Below, one piece after another: positions 41,836-50,549 of a stretch of DNA of 64,000 nucleotides. Below the pieces are notes generated by a model. That model did no database searches, had not been told where the DNA came from, and saw only the letters and a program-made list of their open reading frames with translations. A program made the translations under genes and the position numbers. The stretch's first letter is position 1; each line of letters opens with the position of its first letter. The stretch lies in the NCBI GenBank assembly GCA_963696495.1, contig CAVOKJ010000002.1:62001-126000 (forward strand), given 5' to 3'. This stretch comes from Bog-756 sp963696495. Its GTDB lineage: Bacteria > Actinomycetota > Acidimicrobiia > Acidimicrobiales > RAAP-2.

Positions 41836-42510
41836 GTGATCGCCGTCCTCGACTACGGCATCGGCAACCTGCGCTCGGCCGAGAAGGCGTTGCAGTTCCT
41901 CGGTGCCGACGCCGCACTGGTCGACGACCCCGCCCGGGCCGCCGAGGCGGCAGGGGTGGTCCTGCCCGGGGTGGGGGCGTTCGGACGCTGCGCCCAGGCG
42001 CTGCGTGCCGGTGGCCTCGACGAGGCGGCCCGGGACGCCATCGGACGGGGAGTGCCGTTCCTCGGCATCTGTGTGGGATTCCAGCTGCTCTACGAAGGGT
42101 CTGACGAAGATCCGACCGAGGAGGGCCTCGGCATCCTGCCCGGCACGGTGCGGCGTCTGCCCGACGGGGTCAAGCACCCCCAGATGCAGTGGAACACCCT
42201 CGACGAGACCGGCCGGGACAGTGCGCTCCTGGTCGGGGTGCCCCACCCGACGTGGGTGTACTTCGTCCACTCCTACGCGCCGGAGCTCACGCCGGACACC
42301 ACGTCCACGTGCGACTACGGCGGGACGGTCACCGCGTCGGCCGAGCGGGGGCCTCTGTGGGGGACGCAGTTCCACCCGGAGAAGTCCGGCGCGGTGGGGC
42401 TCAGGATCCTCTCGAATTTCGTGGACGCCGTCGTCGCGGCGGGCGCGGCGGGCGCGGCGGGTGACGCCGGCACGGGCATCGCCGCGGGCACGGACGCCGG
42501 AACCGGATGA
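41836..42510 (+). CDS. hisH: Imidazole glycerol phosphate synthase, glutaminase subunit HisH
   Basis: A 224-residue class I glutamine amidotransferase that supplies ammonia to HisF. The nucleophile Cys79 is in GICVGFQLL and the His/Glu pair in FHPEKSG. GTG 41836 (VIAVLDYGIGN) matches the family N terminus; ATG 41800 in frame would add 12 residues. The C terminus carries an extra Ala/Gly/Thr repeat tail of about 25 residues. Stop overlaps hisA. Confidence 0.95.
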   Translation: MIAVLDYGIGNLRSAEKALQFLGADAALVDDPARAAEAAGVVLPGVGAFGRCAQALRAGGLDEAARDAIGRGVPFLGICVGFQLLYEGSDEDPTEEGLGILPGTVRRLPDGVKHPQMQWNTLDETGRDSALLVGVPHPTWVYFVHSYAPELTPDTTSTCDYGGTVTASAERGPLWGTQFHPEKSGAVGLRILSNFVDAVVAAGAAGAAGDAGTGIAAGTDAGTG

Positions 42511-43286
42511 TGGACCTGTACCCGGCCGTCGACATCCGCGGGGGTGGGGCCGTCCGGCTGAGCCAGGGCGACTTCGACCGGGAGACCTCCTACGGCGATC
42601 CGGTGACCCTCGCCCGGCACTTCGAGGCCGGCGGCGCCCCATGGCTCCACGTGGTCGACCTCGACGCCGCCCGTGAGGGCCGGCCGGTCAACCGACCCCT
42701 CGTCCTGGCCATCGCCGGGGCGGTGCAGATCCCGATCGAGACCGGGGGAGGCGTCCGAACGGAGGAGGACGTCGAGGAGCTGCTGGCCGGCGGGGTGCGT
42801 CGGGTGGTCCTCGGCACGGCGGCCCTGGAGGATCCGACCCTGGCCCGCTCACTGGCGTCCCGGCACCCGGGCCGGGTGGCGGCCGGGGTGGACTACCGGC
42901 GGGCGCAGGGCGGAGGCACCGAGGTTGCGGTCCGCGGCTGGGAAAAGGGCACCGGCCGGTCGGTCGCCGACGTGCTCGGCGAGTTGGACGGGGCCGGGCT
43001 GGCCGCCGTCGTGGTGACCGCCATCGACCGCGACGGGATGTTGGGGGGACCCGACCTCGAGGGTCTGCGCGACGTGCTCGGTGCCACGACTATCCCGGTG
43101 ATCGCCTCGGGTGGCATCGGCTCCGCTGCCGACGTCGTCGCCCTCGCCGCGCTCGTGGGGCCGGACCCCGGAGCGCCGGACGGGGGGACCCCCCGCCGGC
43201 TGGCCGGTGCGATCACCGGGAGGGCGCTGGTGGACGGGCGGATGACCGTGGAGGAGGGGGTGGCGGCGTGCGCACCGTCCGCGTGA
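42507..43286 (+). CDS. hisA: ProFAR isomerase HisA
   Basis: A 259-residue TIM-barrel isomerase converting ProFAR to PRFAR. It has YPAVDIRGGGAVRL with the catalytic Asp, HVVDLDAA, GGGVRTEEDVE, and VTAIDRDGM with the second Asp. In many Actinobacteria this gene product (PriA) also does the TrpF reaction; here a separate trpF exists (57637), so a HisA-only enzyme is likely. A 25-residue Gly/Pro insertion (PDPGAPDGGTP) precedes the last strand. Start ATG 42507 or 42510. Confidence 0.93.
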   Translation: MMDLYPAVDIRGGGAVRLSQGDFDRETSYGDPVTLARHFEAGGAPWLHVVDLDAAREGRPVNRPLVLAIAGAVQIPIETGGGVRTEEDVEELLAGGVRRVVLGTAALEDPTLARSLASRHPGRVAAGVDYRRAQGGGTEVAVRGWEKGTGRSVADVLGELDGAGLAAVVVTAIDRDGMLGGPDLEGLRDVLGATTIPVIASGGIGSAADVVALAALVGPDPGAPDGGTPRRLAGAITGRALVDGRMTVEEGVAACAPSA

Positions 43287-44092
43287 TCCCGTGCCTCGAC
43301 GTGGACGCCGGACGCGTCGTCAAGGGGGTGCAGTTCACCGACCTGTTCGACGCCGGCGACCCCGTGGAGTTGGCCTCGCGCTACGACCGCCAGGGAGCGG
43401 ACGAGCTCGTGTTCCTGGACATCACCGCCTCGTCCGACCAGCGTCGCACCATGGTGGACGTGGTGTCCCGCACCGCCGAGGCCGTGTTCATCCCCTTCAC
43501 CGTGGGTGGGGGGGTGCGGTCGGTCGAGGACGCCCGCCAGCTCCTGCGGGCGGGGGCCGACAAGGTCGGCGTCAACACCGCGGCGGTCGACCGCCCCGGG
43601 CTCGTTGCCGAGCTGGCCGCGGAGTTCGGCAGCCAGTGCGTGGTGGTGGCCGTCGACGCCCGGAGGCGTCGGGTCGAGGGGGGTCCGGTGCCGCCGCACG
43701 GTTGGGAGGTCTTCACCCACGGGGGCCGGACGGCCACCGGGCTCGACGCCGTCGAGTGGTGCGAGCGCTGTGCGGAGATCGGTGCCGGGGAGATCCTGCT
43801 CACATCGATGGACCGGGACGGGACCCGTGACGGGTTCGACCTGGAGCTCACCGCCCTGGTCGCCGAGCGCTGCCCGGTCCCGGTGATCGCGTCGGGGGGC
43901 GTGGGCGGTCTCGACGACCTGGTGGCCGGGGCACTGCGCGGGAGGGCCGACGCCGTCCTTGCCGCCTCGATCTTCCACCTCGGTGAGTTCACGGTCGGGC
44001 AGGCCAAGGAGCGACTGGCCGCCGCCGGTGTGCCGGTGCGACCGGGGTCGGGCGCCGGAGGCGACGATCGGGCAGATTCGGCCCTGCGGTAG
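43268..44092 (+). CDS. hisF: Imidazole glycerol phosphate synthase, cyclase subunit HisF
   Basis: A 274-residue TIM-barrel cyclase, partner of HisH. The catalytic Asp residues are in IPCLDVDAGRVVKG and LTSMDRDGTRDGFD; the phosphate sites are VGGGVRSVEDA and SGGVGGLDD. GTG start 19 bases inside the end of hisA. A small extension (GGPVPPHG) lies in the middle. The stop TAG is also the first three bases of the next -10 box. Confidence 0.95.
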   Translation: MRTVRVIPCLDVDAGRVVKGVQFTDLFDAGDPVELASRYDRQGADELVFLDITASSDQRRTMVDVVSRTAEAVFIPFTVGGGVRSVEDARQLLRAGADKVGVNTAAVDRPGLVAELAAEFGSQCVVVAVDARRRRVEGGPVPPHGWEVFTHGGRTATGLDAVEWCERCAEIGAGEILLTSMDRDGTRDGFDLELTALVAERCPVPVIASGGVGGLDDLVAGALRGRADAVLAASIFHLGEFTVGQAKERLAAAGVPVRPGSGAGGDDRADSALR

Positions 44093-44095
44093 CCT
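44090..44095 (+). promoter_or_regulatory. -10 box of the GroES-like gene, sharing the hisF stop
   Basis: TAGCCT starts with the hisF TAG stop and lies six bases (CTGTCC) before GTG 44102. This is a second clear case of a leaderless promoter placed on an upstream stop codon. Confidence 0.5.
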
Positions 44096-44101
44096 CTGTC
44101 C

Positions 44102-44470
44102 GTGGCCATGACGACCTCGGAACCTCCGACGACCAGCCCGAACGACGCCCGGGAACCGACCAAGCTGCCGATCACGGTGCTGGCCGACCGGGTACTCGTC
44201 CAGGTCGGCCAGGCCGAGGGCGAGCGTCGATCGAGGGCGGGGATACTCATCCCCGCCACCGCCCACGTCTCGCGCCGGCTCACCTGGGCGACGGCCGTCG
44301 CCGTCGGTCCCCACGTGCGCTCGGTCAAGGTCGGCGACAACGTGCTGTTCAACCCGGAGGACCGCTTCGAGGTGGAGGTCCAGGGCGATGAGTATGTGAT
44401 CTTGCGCGAGCGCGACATCCACGCCGTGGCATCGACCCGTATCGACGGCGGGACGGGGCTGTACCTCTGA
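44102..44470 (+). CDS. GroES-like co-chaperonin (Cpn10 family)
   Basis: A 122-residue protein with a Cpn10 fold: PITVLADRVLVQVG, a shortened mobile-loop region (ERRSRAGILIPATA), VKVGDNVLF, and a final ILRERDIHAV. It is longer at the N terminus than GroES and lacks the usual hydrophobic mobile-loop IVLP pattern. There is no groEL nearby. It sits between hisF and hisI with its own promoter and terminator-like hairpin. Probably a secondary GroES paralogue; function unproven. Confidence 0.82.
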   Translation: MAMTTSEPPTTSPNDAREPTKLPITVLADRVLVQVGQAEGERRSRAGILIPATAHVSRRLTWATAVAVGPHVRSVKVGDNVLFNPEDRFEVEVQGDEYVILRERDIHAVASTRIDGGTGLYL

Positions 44471-44515
44471 GCCACCCGTCCGACAGCACGGACCAACCGC
44501 CGGCCCCGGACCGGC

Positions 44516-44534
44516 CGGCCGTCCGGGACGGCCG
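44516..44534 (+). terminator. GC-rich hairpin after the GroES-like gene
   Basis: CGGCCGTCC, one base, then GGACGGCCG form a perfect 9-base inverted repeat 45 bases past the stop codon. No T-tract. It fits an actinobacterial terminator; a role in hisI control is also possible. Confidence 0.4.
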
Positions 44535-44634
44535 CTGAGGGCGTCCTGACGGGCGCGGCGGGCGGTGAGGTCCCCACATCCACAACCACGCCTCGCCCGC
44601 CGAGGCGACGACGACACAGCCAGGAGCATCTCCC

Positions 44635-45027
44635 GTGAGCACATCCGAGACAGGCCGCCACACCCCGACGCCCATCGGGTTCTCCGAGGAGGAGCTGGCC
44701 CGGGTGACGTACAACAGCGACGGGCTGGTCGCCGCCATCGTCCAGGACGCCTCCGACCGGGCCGTCCTCATGTTCGCCTGGATGAACAGCGAGTCCCTGC
44801 GTCGGACGCTCGAGACCGGGCGCACCTGGTTCTGGAGCCGCAGCCGGCAGGAGTTCTGGTGCAAGGGGGAGACCTCCGGGGACCGCCAGTACGTCCGGAG
44901 CGTGCACTACGACTGCGACGGCGACGCCCTGTTGGTGACGGTCGACCAGGAGGGGGCCGGGGCGTGTCATACCGGGAACCGCAGCTGCTTCTACCGGGCC
45001 TTCGGCGACGCCGTGGCGAGCCCGTGA
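44635..45027 (+). CDS. hisI: Phosphoribosyl-AMP cyclohydrolase
   Basis: A 130-residue zinc enzyme opening the purine ring in the third histidine step, single-domain type without hisE fused. Visible are VLMFAWMNSESL, SRQEFWCKGETSG, DCDGDALLV and the Cys-rich CHTGNRSCFYR. The GTG has a clear Shine-Dalgarno (AGGAG, 44622-44626, spacing 8), unlike the leaderless genes near it. The stop overlaps trpE (GTGA). Confidence 0.95.
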   Translation: MSTSETGRHTPTPIGFSEEELARVTYNSDGLVAAIVQDASDRAVLMFAWMNSESLRRTLETGRTWFWSRSRQEFWCKGETSGDRQYVRSVHYDCDGDALLVTVDQEGAGACHTGNRSCFYRAFGDAVASP

Positions 45028-46592
45028 CCGTCGCCCCGGCATCGGACGGCGGTCCCTCCGGCCCGGGCCCGGCGGGATTCCGGTCGCTGGCGGCCAGGCA
45101 CCGCATCGTGCCCGTTTGGCGGGAGCTCGTGGCCGACACCATCACACCGGTCGCCGCCTTCCTCCAGATCGTCGGGGACTCCGAGACCACGGGGTTCCTG
45201 TTGGAGTCGGTCGAGGGCGGCGAACGATGGGGTCGCTACTCCTTCGTGGGGCGGAACCCGCTGGCCACCCTGGTGGCCCGGGGCAACGACGTCACCTCGT
45301 CGGGATCGCTCGACCTCGACGAGGTGACCGGTCAACGGGTCACCGGCACCGGGGGAGTGCTGGCGGCACTCGAGGCCGTCCTGGAGACGTTCGACTCGCC
45401 GGACCTACCCGACCTTCCCCCACTGCACGCCGGACTGGTCGGCTATCTGGGCTACGACGTCGTGCGCGAGGTGGAGCACCTCCCGCACGTCCCCGACGAC
45501 GACCTCGGCCAGCCCGACGCCATCCTGTCGGTGATCGGCCAGCTGGCGGCCTTCGACCACTGGCGCCAGCGGATCGTCCTCATCGACAACGTGGTCGTCG
45601 ACCCCCGGTGGGGCGACGGCGAGCTCGACCATGCCCACCGAGAGGCGGTGGGACGGCTCGACCAGCTGGCCGCCGACTGCTTCCGACCGGTCGACCAGCC
45701 TGCCCGGTTGCTCCCCGAGCGCGCCGAGCCGCCCGACGACGTCCGCCGCACCATGTCCGACGGCCTCTATGAGGACGCCGTCCGCGCCGCCAAGGAGCAC
45801 GTGACCGCCGGGGACGTGTTCCAGGTCGTACTGTCGCAACGGTTCGACCTCGAGTCGCTGGGGGCCGATCCCTTCGACGTCTACCGGGTCCTCCGACTGG
45901 TCAACCCGAGCCCCTACCTGTACTTCCTGCGGTTCCCCGAGGTCACGGTGGTCGGGGCCTCACCCGAGCCGATGGTCCGCCTCCGGGACGGCACGGTGGT
46001 GTCGCGTCCCATCGCCGGCTCGAGGCGCCGTGGGAGCACCCCGGCCGAGGATGCCAGGCTGGAGGGAGAGCTCGTGGAAGACCCCAAGGAGGTCGCCGAG
46101 CACGTGATGCTGGTGGACCTGGCCCGCAACGACGTGGGCCGGGTCGTCTCGTTCGGGACCGAGGTGGTCGACGAGATGATGGTGGTCGAGCGGTACAGCC
46201 ACATCATGCATCTCACCTCGCAGGTCTCCGGTCGCCTCACCCCCGGCAAGGGCCCGATCGACGTCCTGCGGGCCACCCTTCCCGCCGGGACCCTCTCCGG
46301 CGCACCGAAGGTGCGGGCGATGGAGATCATCGACGACCTGGAGCCCACCAAGCGGGGGGTCTACGGGGGTGTGGTGGGTTACCTCGACTTCTCGGGCAAC
46401 CTTGACACGGCGATCGCCATCCGCACGATGACGGTGGCCCCGGACGGCACGGCCTCGGTCCAGGCGGGCGCCGGCATCGTGGCCGACAGCGATCCTGCCT
46501 CGGAGAACGCCGAGTGCGCGGCGAAGGCCGCCGCCGTGTTGTCGGCGGTGGCCATGGCCCGGGCCGCCCGCGCCCCGTTGGCGGCACGGTGA
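45024..46592 (+). CDS. trpE: Anthranilate synthase component I
   Basis: A 522-residue enzyme making anthranilate from chorismate with the glutaminase TrpG. The feedback-binding motif LLES (residues near 55) is present, so tryptophan inhibition is likely. The chorismate-binding core shows FQVVLSQRF, VGASPEPMVR, RPIAGSRRRG, RNDVGRV and LPAGTLSGAPKVRAM. The GTG overlaps the hisI stop. trpG and trpD are not in this window. Confidence 0.95.
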   Translation: MTVAPASDGGPSGPGPAGFRSLAARHRIVPVWRELVADTITPVAAFLQIVGDSETTGFLLESVEGGERWGRYSFVGRNPLATLVARGNDVTSSGSLDLDEVTGQRVTGTGGVLAALEAVLETFDSPDLPDLPPLHAGLVGYLGYDVVREVEHLPHVPDDDLGQPDAILSVIGQLAAFDHWRQRIVLIDNVVVDPRWGDGELDHAHREAVGRLDQLAADCFRPVDQPARLLPERAEPPDDVRRTMSDGLYEDAVRAAKEHVTAGDVFQVVLSQRFDLESLGADPFDVYRVLRLVNPSPYLYFLRFPEVTVVGASPEPMVRLRDGTVVSRPIAGSRRRGSTPAEDARLEGELVEDPKEVAEHVMLVDLARNDVGRVVSFGTEVVDEMMVVERYSHIMHLTSQVSGRLTPGKGPIDVLRATLPAGTLSGAPKVRAMEIIDDLEPTKRGVYGGVVGYLDFSGNLDTAIAIRTMTVAPDGTASVQAGAGIVADSDPASENAECAAKAAAVLSAVAMARAARAPLAAR

Positions 46593-47560
46593 GCCGACCC
46601 GACGATCTCCGCCGCGAGCACACGGCGCTCCGGGCGACATCCGGCGCCCACCTGCTCAGCCGGGACGTGGTGCGGGTGACCGGCCCGGACGCCGCCGGCT
46701 ACCTGCAGGGCCAGTGCAGCCAGGACGTCGGGGCGCTCGCCGACGGCGCTGCCGCGGAGGCGCTCCTGCTCAGCCCGCAGGGAAAGGTCGAGGTCTACCT
46801 GCGGGTCAGCCGGCTCGGGGGCGAGGAGTACGTCCTGGACACCGACGCCGGCTTCGGCGAGGTGATGATGGCCAGGCTGCAACGGTTCCGGCTGCGGGTC
46901 AAGGTCGAGTTCGAGCCGCTCGACTGGGTGTGCGCGGCGATACGCGGCCCAGACGCCGCGAGTGCCGTGGCATCGGGGCCGGAGCTGGTCCTGCCGGTCG
47001 AGTGGGCCGGGCTCGCCGGCTTCGACCTCCTCGGTCCGGCCCCGGTGGGTGGGCTCGACGACTGGGTCGGCGGGACCGTTCGCTGCGGCGAACCGGCCTG
47101 GGAGGCGGCGCGCATCGAGGCCGGGATCCCGGTCAACGGTCGTGAGGTCATGGAGGGGTCCATCGCCGCCGAGCTCGGGCTCGTCGATCGGACGGTCTCG
47201 TTCACGAAGGGCTGCTTCACCGGGCAGGAGCTGGTCGCACGCCTCGACTCCCGGGGCTCGAACGTGGCCCGGCGGCTCTGTGGGGTGGTGGTGGACGGCC
47301 CGCCATCGGATGCCCGGGCCGGACTGGAGCCGGTTGCACCCGCCGTCCCGCTCGGTGCCGTGGTCACGACGGCCGACGGCAGCCACACCGTGGGCTCGAT
47401 CTCCTCGGTCGCCTGGTCGCCGGGGAGCGCTTCGACCGTGGCGTTGGCCACCCTCCACCGCCGCGTGACGCCTCCCGGGCCGGTGGTCGTCACCTGGGAG
47501 GAGTCCGGCGTCGCCCACTCGCGCCCGGCCGAGTCCCGTCCGCTGCCGCTGGTGGTGTGA
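46589..47560 (+). CDS. ygfZ: YgfZ/GcvT-domain folate-binding protein
   Basis: A 323-residue protein with the YgfZ signature KGCFTGQELVAR (Cys in K-G-C-F-x-G-Q-E) and the GcvT-like fold (GYLQGQCSQDVGAL near residue 40). In E. coli YgfZ helps iron-sulfur enzymes through folate. The GTG overlaps the trpE stop. Co-translation with trpE is unusual but seen directly. The function here is inferred only from the motif. Confidence 0.9.
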   Translation: MSRPDDLRREHTALRATSGAHLLSRDVVRVTGPDAAGYLQGQCSQDVGALADGAAAEALLLSPQGKVEVYLRVSRLGGEEYVLDTDAGFGEVMMARLQRFRLRVKVEFEPLDWVCAAIRGPDAASAVASGPELVLPVEWAGLAGFDLLGPAPVGGLDDWVGGTVRCGEPAWEAARIEAGIPVNGREVMEGSIAAELGLVDRTVSFTKGCFTGQELVARLDSRGSNVARRLCGVVVDGPPSDARAGLEPVAPAVPLGAVVTTADGSHTVGSISSVAWSPGSASTVALATLHRRVTPPGPVVVTWEESGVAHSRPAESRPLPLVV

Positions 47561-47893
47561 CCGCTGGTGGTGTGACCGGTGTGGCCGCTGGTGGCGCCGA
47601 GGTGGTCGTGCCCGCTTCAGGTGAGGTGCTAGACCTTGCATCCGTGACCACGGCCGTCCGGGACCGTGGGCACGTCGGTACGGACGTCCGGGCTGCGTGG
47701 GCCGTCGAAGCGTGGCCCGTGCTCCTCGGTCGAGTGCCGGCGACAGTGGGAGGCACACGAGAGCGGGTCGGTCCCGCCGGGGAGTGGGGGAAATCATGCT
47801 GGACATCGTCTGGGGCACCGGCCCGAGCAGCCGCGGTGTGGACAGCGGGGACGGCCCCGGGGCCGTGAGGCCGAACCGTCGAATGGATGCCCG
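47561..47893 (+). other. 333-base gap with small open frames, no confident gene
   Basis: The repeat CCGCTGGTGGTGTGA occurs twice around the ygfZ stop. A 103-codon frame (47557-47868) overlaps that stop as GTGA, but its codon third positions are less GC-rich than real genes here and I see no known domain. A 33-residue frame (47796-47897) with GGGGGAAAT upstream ends in an ATGA overlap with the next gene. Confidence 0.5.
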
Positions 47894-49051
47894 ATGAGTG
47901 CTGAGGGCGCATCAGCACCGGTCTCGCCCACGACCGACCGCATCACCACGTCGTCCCGGGACCCGAAGGTCCTCTCGGACCGTCTCCGACGATGGCTGGC
48001 CGGACGGCTGGGCCCGGACAGCTCGCCCGTGATCACCGATGTCACCAGCCCCGAGAGCAACGGCATGTCCTCGGAGACGCTGCTGTTCACCGCGAGGTGG
48101 ACGGAGGACGGGTCACCGGTCGAACGCAGGTTGGTCGCCCGTATCGAACCACCCGCCACCGACTACCCGGTGTTCACCACCTACGACCTCGGCATGCAGT
48201 TCGACGTGATGAGGCTGGTGGCCGAGCACACGACGGTGCCGGTACCGGCGACCCTGTGGTTCGAGCCGGACGCTGACGTCCTCGGGGGGTCGTTCTTCGT
48301 CATGGACAGGATCGACGGGCTGGTACCACCCGATGTCATGCCCTATACGTTCGGGGACAACTGGGTCTTCGACGGGGGTGCCGCCGCCCAGCGCACCATC
48401 CAGGAATCGGCGGTCAGGGCATTGGCAGGCATCCACTCGATCACCCCCGACCGGTTCGACCTCGGCTTCCTCGAGGTCGGGGCCACCGGTGGCAGTTCGT
48501 TGGAGCGCCTGTTCAACCAGTGGAAGGCGTATCACGCCTGGGTCGTCCAGGACGCCCGGTCACCGCTCCTCGAGGAATGCTTCGCCTGGCTCGAGGACAA
48601 TCTCCCCACCGACGTCAGCAGCGATGCACTGTCGTGGGGCGACGGACGGATCGGCAACATGATGTTCCAGGACAATGAGGTCGCCGCGGTCCTCGACTGG
48701 GAGATGGCGTCGGTGGCTCCCCCCGAGGTCGACCTCGGCTGGATGTGCTATCTCCACCTGTTCTTCCAGGATCTGGCCGTCGATCTCGGTGCCCCCGGCC
48801 TTCCGAACATGTTCCGGCCCGTGGACGTGGCCGAGAGCTACACGCGAGCTTCCGGGCGCACGCCGGGTGACCTGCAATGGCACCTCGCCTTCGCCGCCAT
48901 GCGCCACGGCGCCATCATGCGTCGGGTGACGGAACGGGCGATCCACTTCGGTGAGGCGGAGATGCCCACGGATGTCGACGACCTCATCATTCACCGGGCC
49001 ACCCTGCGGGCCATGGTCGACGGGACCTACTGGTCCCGCGTCGCCCTCTGA
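47894..49051 (+). CDS. APH/ACAD10-like phosphotransferase-family protein
   Basis: A 385-residue aminoglycoside-phosphotransferase-fold protein. The nucleotide side has GMSSETLLFTARW and VARIEP; the Brenner motif reads LSWGDGRIGNMMF with Trp in the usual His place, and VLDWEMASV carries the metal Asp. This Trp-Gly-Asp form occurs in the ACAD10/11-related subfamily in Actinobacteria, thought to act on hydroxyacyl or lipid substrates. Not evidence of antibiotic resistance. ATG 47894 overlaps a preceding micro-ORF (ATGA). It converges on the next gene. Confidence 0.85.
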   Translation: MSAEGASAPVSPTTDRITTSSRDPKVLSDRLRRWLAGRLGPDSSPVITDVTSPESNGMSSETLLFTARWTEDGSPVERRLVARIEPPATDYPVFTTYDLGMQFDVMRLVAEHTTVPVPATLWFEPDADVLGGSFFVMDRIDGLVPPDVMPYTFGDNWVFDGGAAAQRTIQESAVRALAGIHSITPDRFDLGFLEVGATGGSSLERLFNQWKAYHAWVVQDARSPLLEECFAWLEDNLPTDVSSDALSWGDGRIGNMMFQDNEVAAVLDWEMASVAPPEVDLGWMCYLHLFFQDLAVDLGAPGLPNMFRPVDVAESYTRASGRTPGDLQWHLAFAAMRHGAIMRRVTERAIHFGEAEMPTDVDDLIIHRATLRAMVDGTYWSRVAL

Positions 49052-49137
49052 GCCGGTTCGCTCGGCGTCAGGTCCGGTTCGGCATGATGTCCGGGCCTGT
49101 GTGACGTCCGGGCCTCGTGTGGGCCCCCAGCCGCCGA

Positions 49138-50301
49138 TCACCAGAACGAAGACTCACCCGTCAGTCCCCGACCGGGGTGCCCACCGGTGATCATCGGCTG
49201 ACAATTGCCCCATCCCCGCGCTCCGGTGGCGGGCTCGCTGACCCGGACGAAGGTGTCACGCAATTGGTGCAGTTGCCGGGCGAGTGCCGGGTCGCTGCAG
49301 TCGTCGAGACGTTCCCCGTCCACATGGAGCTCGCCGCGCCATTCGCCGTGGTGATGACCTTGCCAGCCGAAATAGAGCCCGGCGCCGAGGTGGAACCCGG
49401 TGGCCGCCGGCACCTCGAGCTCGAACCACCGCTCGGTGCCGTCCTCGAGGGTGACCGCCACCTCGCCACCCAGCAATCTGCGATTTGCCGGATCGAACGA
49501 CAGGTCGGTTCGGATGTCCGCCATCCGCTCGACACGGCCGTCGAGATGCTCGATGGCCCCGGTGACCGTGCGGTGGTTGTGGCCGAAGCCCTGCAGATCC
49601 ACCAGGTGCATGAACAGCCCCCACCGCGAGCCGTCGGGATCGGTCATCAGTACCGGGCACCAGATCATCTGAAAGTCCATCTGCTGGACCGGGTCGAAGG
49701 GATCGGTGTCGGTCGGAGGGGTGCCCACGTCGTATCGGACGCCCCAGGAGTGGTCACGCGTCGAGACCCAGTCCTCCGGATCCATCTCCTGTCGCTCGCC
49801 GTCGATCTCGAGCCAGCCCGAGGCGATGCCGATCTGGTGGTAGCGGACCAGCTCGGCACTCACCCGGTACCCGAGCGGCGCCCTCTGATGGGTGCGCTCC
49901 TCGGTGGCCGGCGGCAGGACGGCCTCGAACACCCAGTCGAAGGCCAGTGGTTGGCACGAGTTGGGCTCGAGGCTGAACCGCACGCGCCTCATGGGCTCGA
50001 GCACCTCATAACGCACCGGCCCGACGCCCGTCCGGTCGGGCTCAGGGAACAGACGACGGCTGCCCCTGACGGTGATCTGCTCCGTGCCCCGTGACATCCC
50101 CGCGTAGCCGTCGAGCACGTTCCGGTTGGTGTACTTGCCCATGCCGAACCCGAGCTGCACGCTTCCGTCCTTCCGGGCCGCCATGGCGCACACCTTCTCG
50201 GTCCACGACGGATCGCTGACCCCGACGGTGGCGAAGGTGTCGGGGATCTGATGGTCGAACCGCTCGTCGGCGGCTCCCAGAGGGCCTACCGGGTTGGGCA
50301 C
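49138..50301 (-). CDS. AttH/DUF7064-like beta-rich protein
   Basis: A 387-residue protein, rich in beta-strand, Trp and His, without signal peptide or TM segment. The sequence (DHSWGVRYDVG, FVHLVD-like MHLVDLQGFGHNH, FELEVPAATGFHLGAG) resembles the two-domain lipocalin-like AttH/hydroxyneurosporene-synthase or DUF7064/7065 group. Such genes often lie near APH-family kinase genes in Actinobacteria, as here (convergent neighbour). No catalytic residues can be named. GTG start uncertain. Confidence 0.55.
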   Translation of the reverse strand: MPNPVGPLGAADERFDHQIPDTFATVGVSDPSWTEKVCAMAARKDGSVQLGFGMGKYTNRNVLDGYAGMSRGTEQITVRGSRRLFPEPDRTGVGPVRYEVLEPMRRVRFSLEPNSCQPLAFDWVFEAVLPPATEERTHQRAPLGYRVSAELVRYHQIGIASGWLEIDGERQEMDPEDWVSTRDHSWGVRYDVGTPPTDTDPFDPVQQMDFQMIWCPVLMTDPDGSRWGLFMHLVDLQGFGHNHRTVTGAIEHLDGRVERMADIRTDLSFDPANRRLLGGEVAVTLEDGTERWFELEVPAATGFHLGAGLYFGWQGHHHGEWRGELHVDGERLDDCSDPALARQLHQLRDTFVRVSEPATGARGWGNCQPMITGGHPGRGLTGESSFW

Positions 50302-50480
50302 GCCAGGCCCCTCTCCGGCTCGCCAGTGCGATCCTCGGGGTCGCTGTGTTCGTTCGGGTCTGGGCGGTTCATGCGGACTCCCTGCGCGTCGTTCTGTCGT
50401 GTCTGGTGGGCCCCGGCCGTCACTGGCCGACCGTCCGCCGGCCGAGCCGGGCGGTCGGCCCCTTGGCCCCGGCGCCCGGC

Positions 50481-50546
50481 CGGCGTGATGGTCTGCCGGT
50501 GTGCTGGTCTGCCCGGCGTGATGGTCTGCCGGTGTGCTGGTCTGCC
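50481..50546. repeat. Perfect 33-bp tandem duplication
   Basis: A 33-base unit (starting CGGCGTGATGG) is present twice in direct succession, identical in both copies. Within it GGTCTGCC occurs twice. It lies in the 248-base gap after the SDR gene stop (50550, minus strand) and before the AttH-like gene, where I see no other feature. Confidence 0.9.
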
Positions 50547-50549
50547 GGG

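Noticed and set aside
47557..47868. A 103-codon frame overlapping the ygfZ stop by GTGA
   Set aside because: Weak third-position bias and no recognisable domain; the overlap alone is not enough.
48060..49051. Aminoglycoside resistance gene
   Set aside because: The fold is shared, but the Trp-Gly-Asp motif and length match the ACAD10/11-like subfamily, not known resistance enzymes.
50481..50546. 33-bp repeats as a CRISPR remnant
   Set aside because: The two copies are directly adjacent without a spacer, and no cas genes are near.
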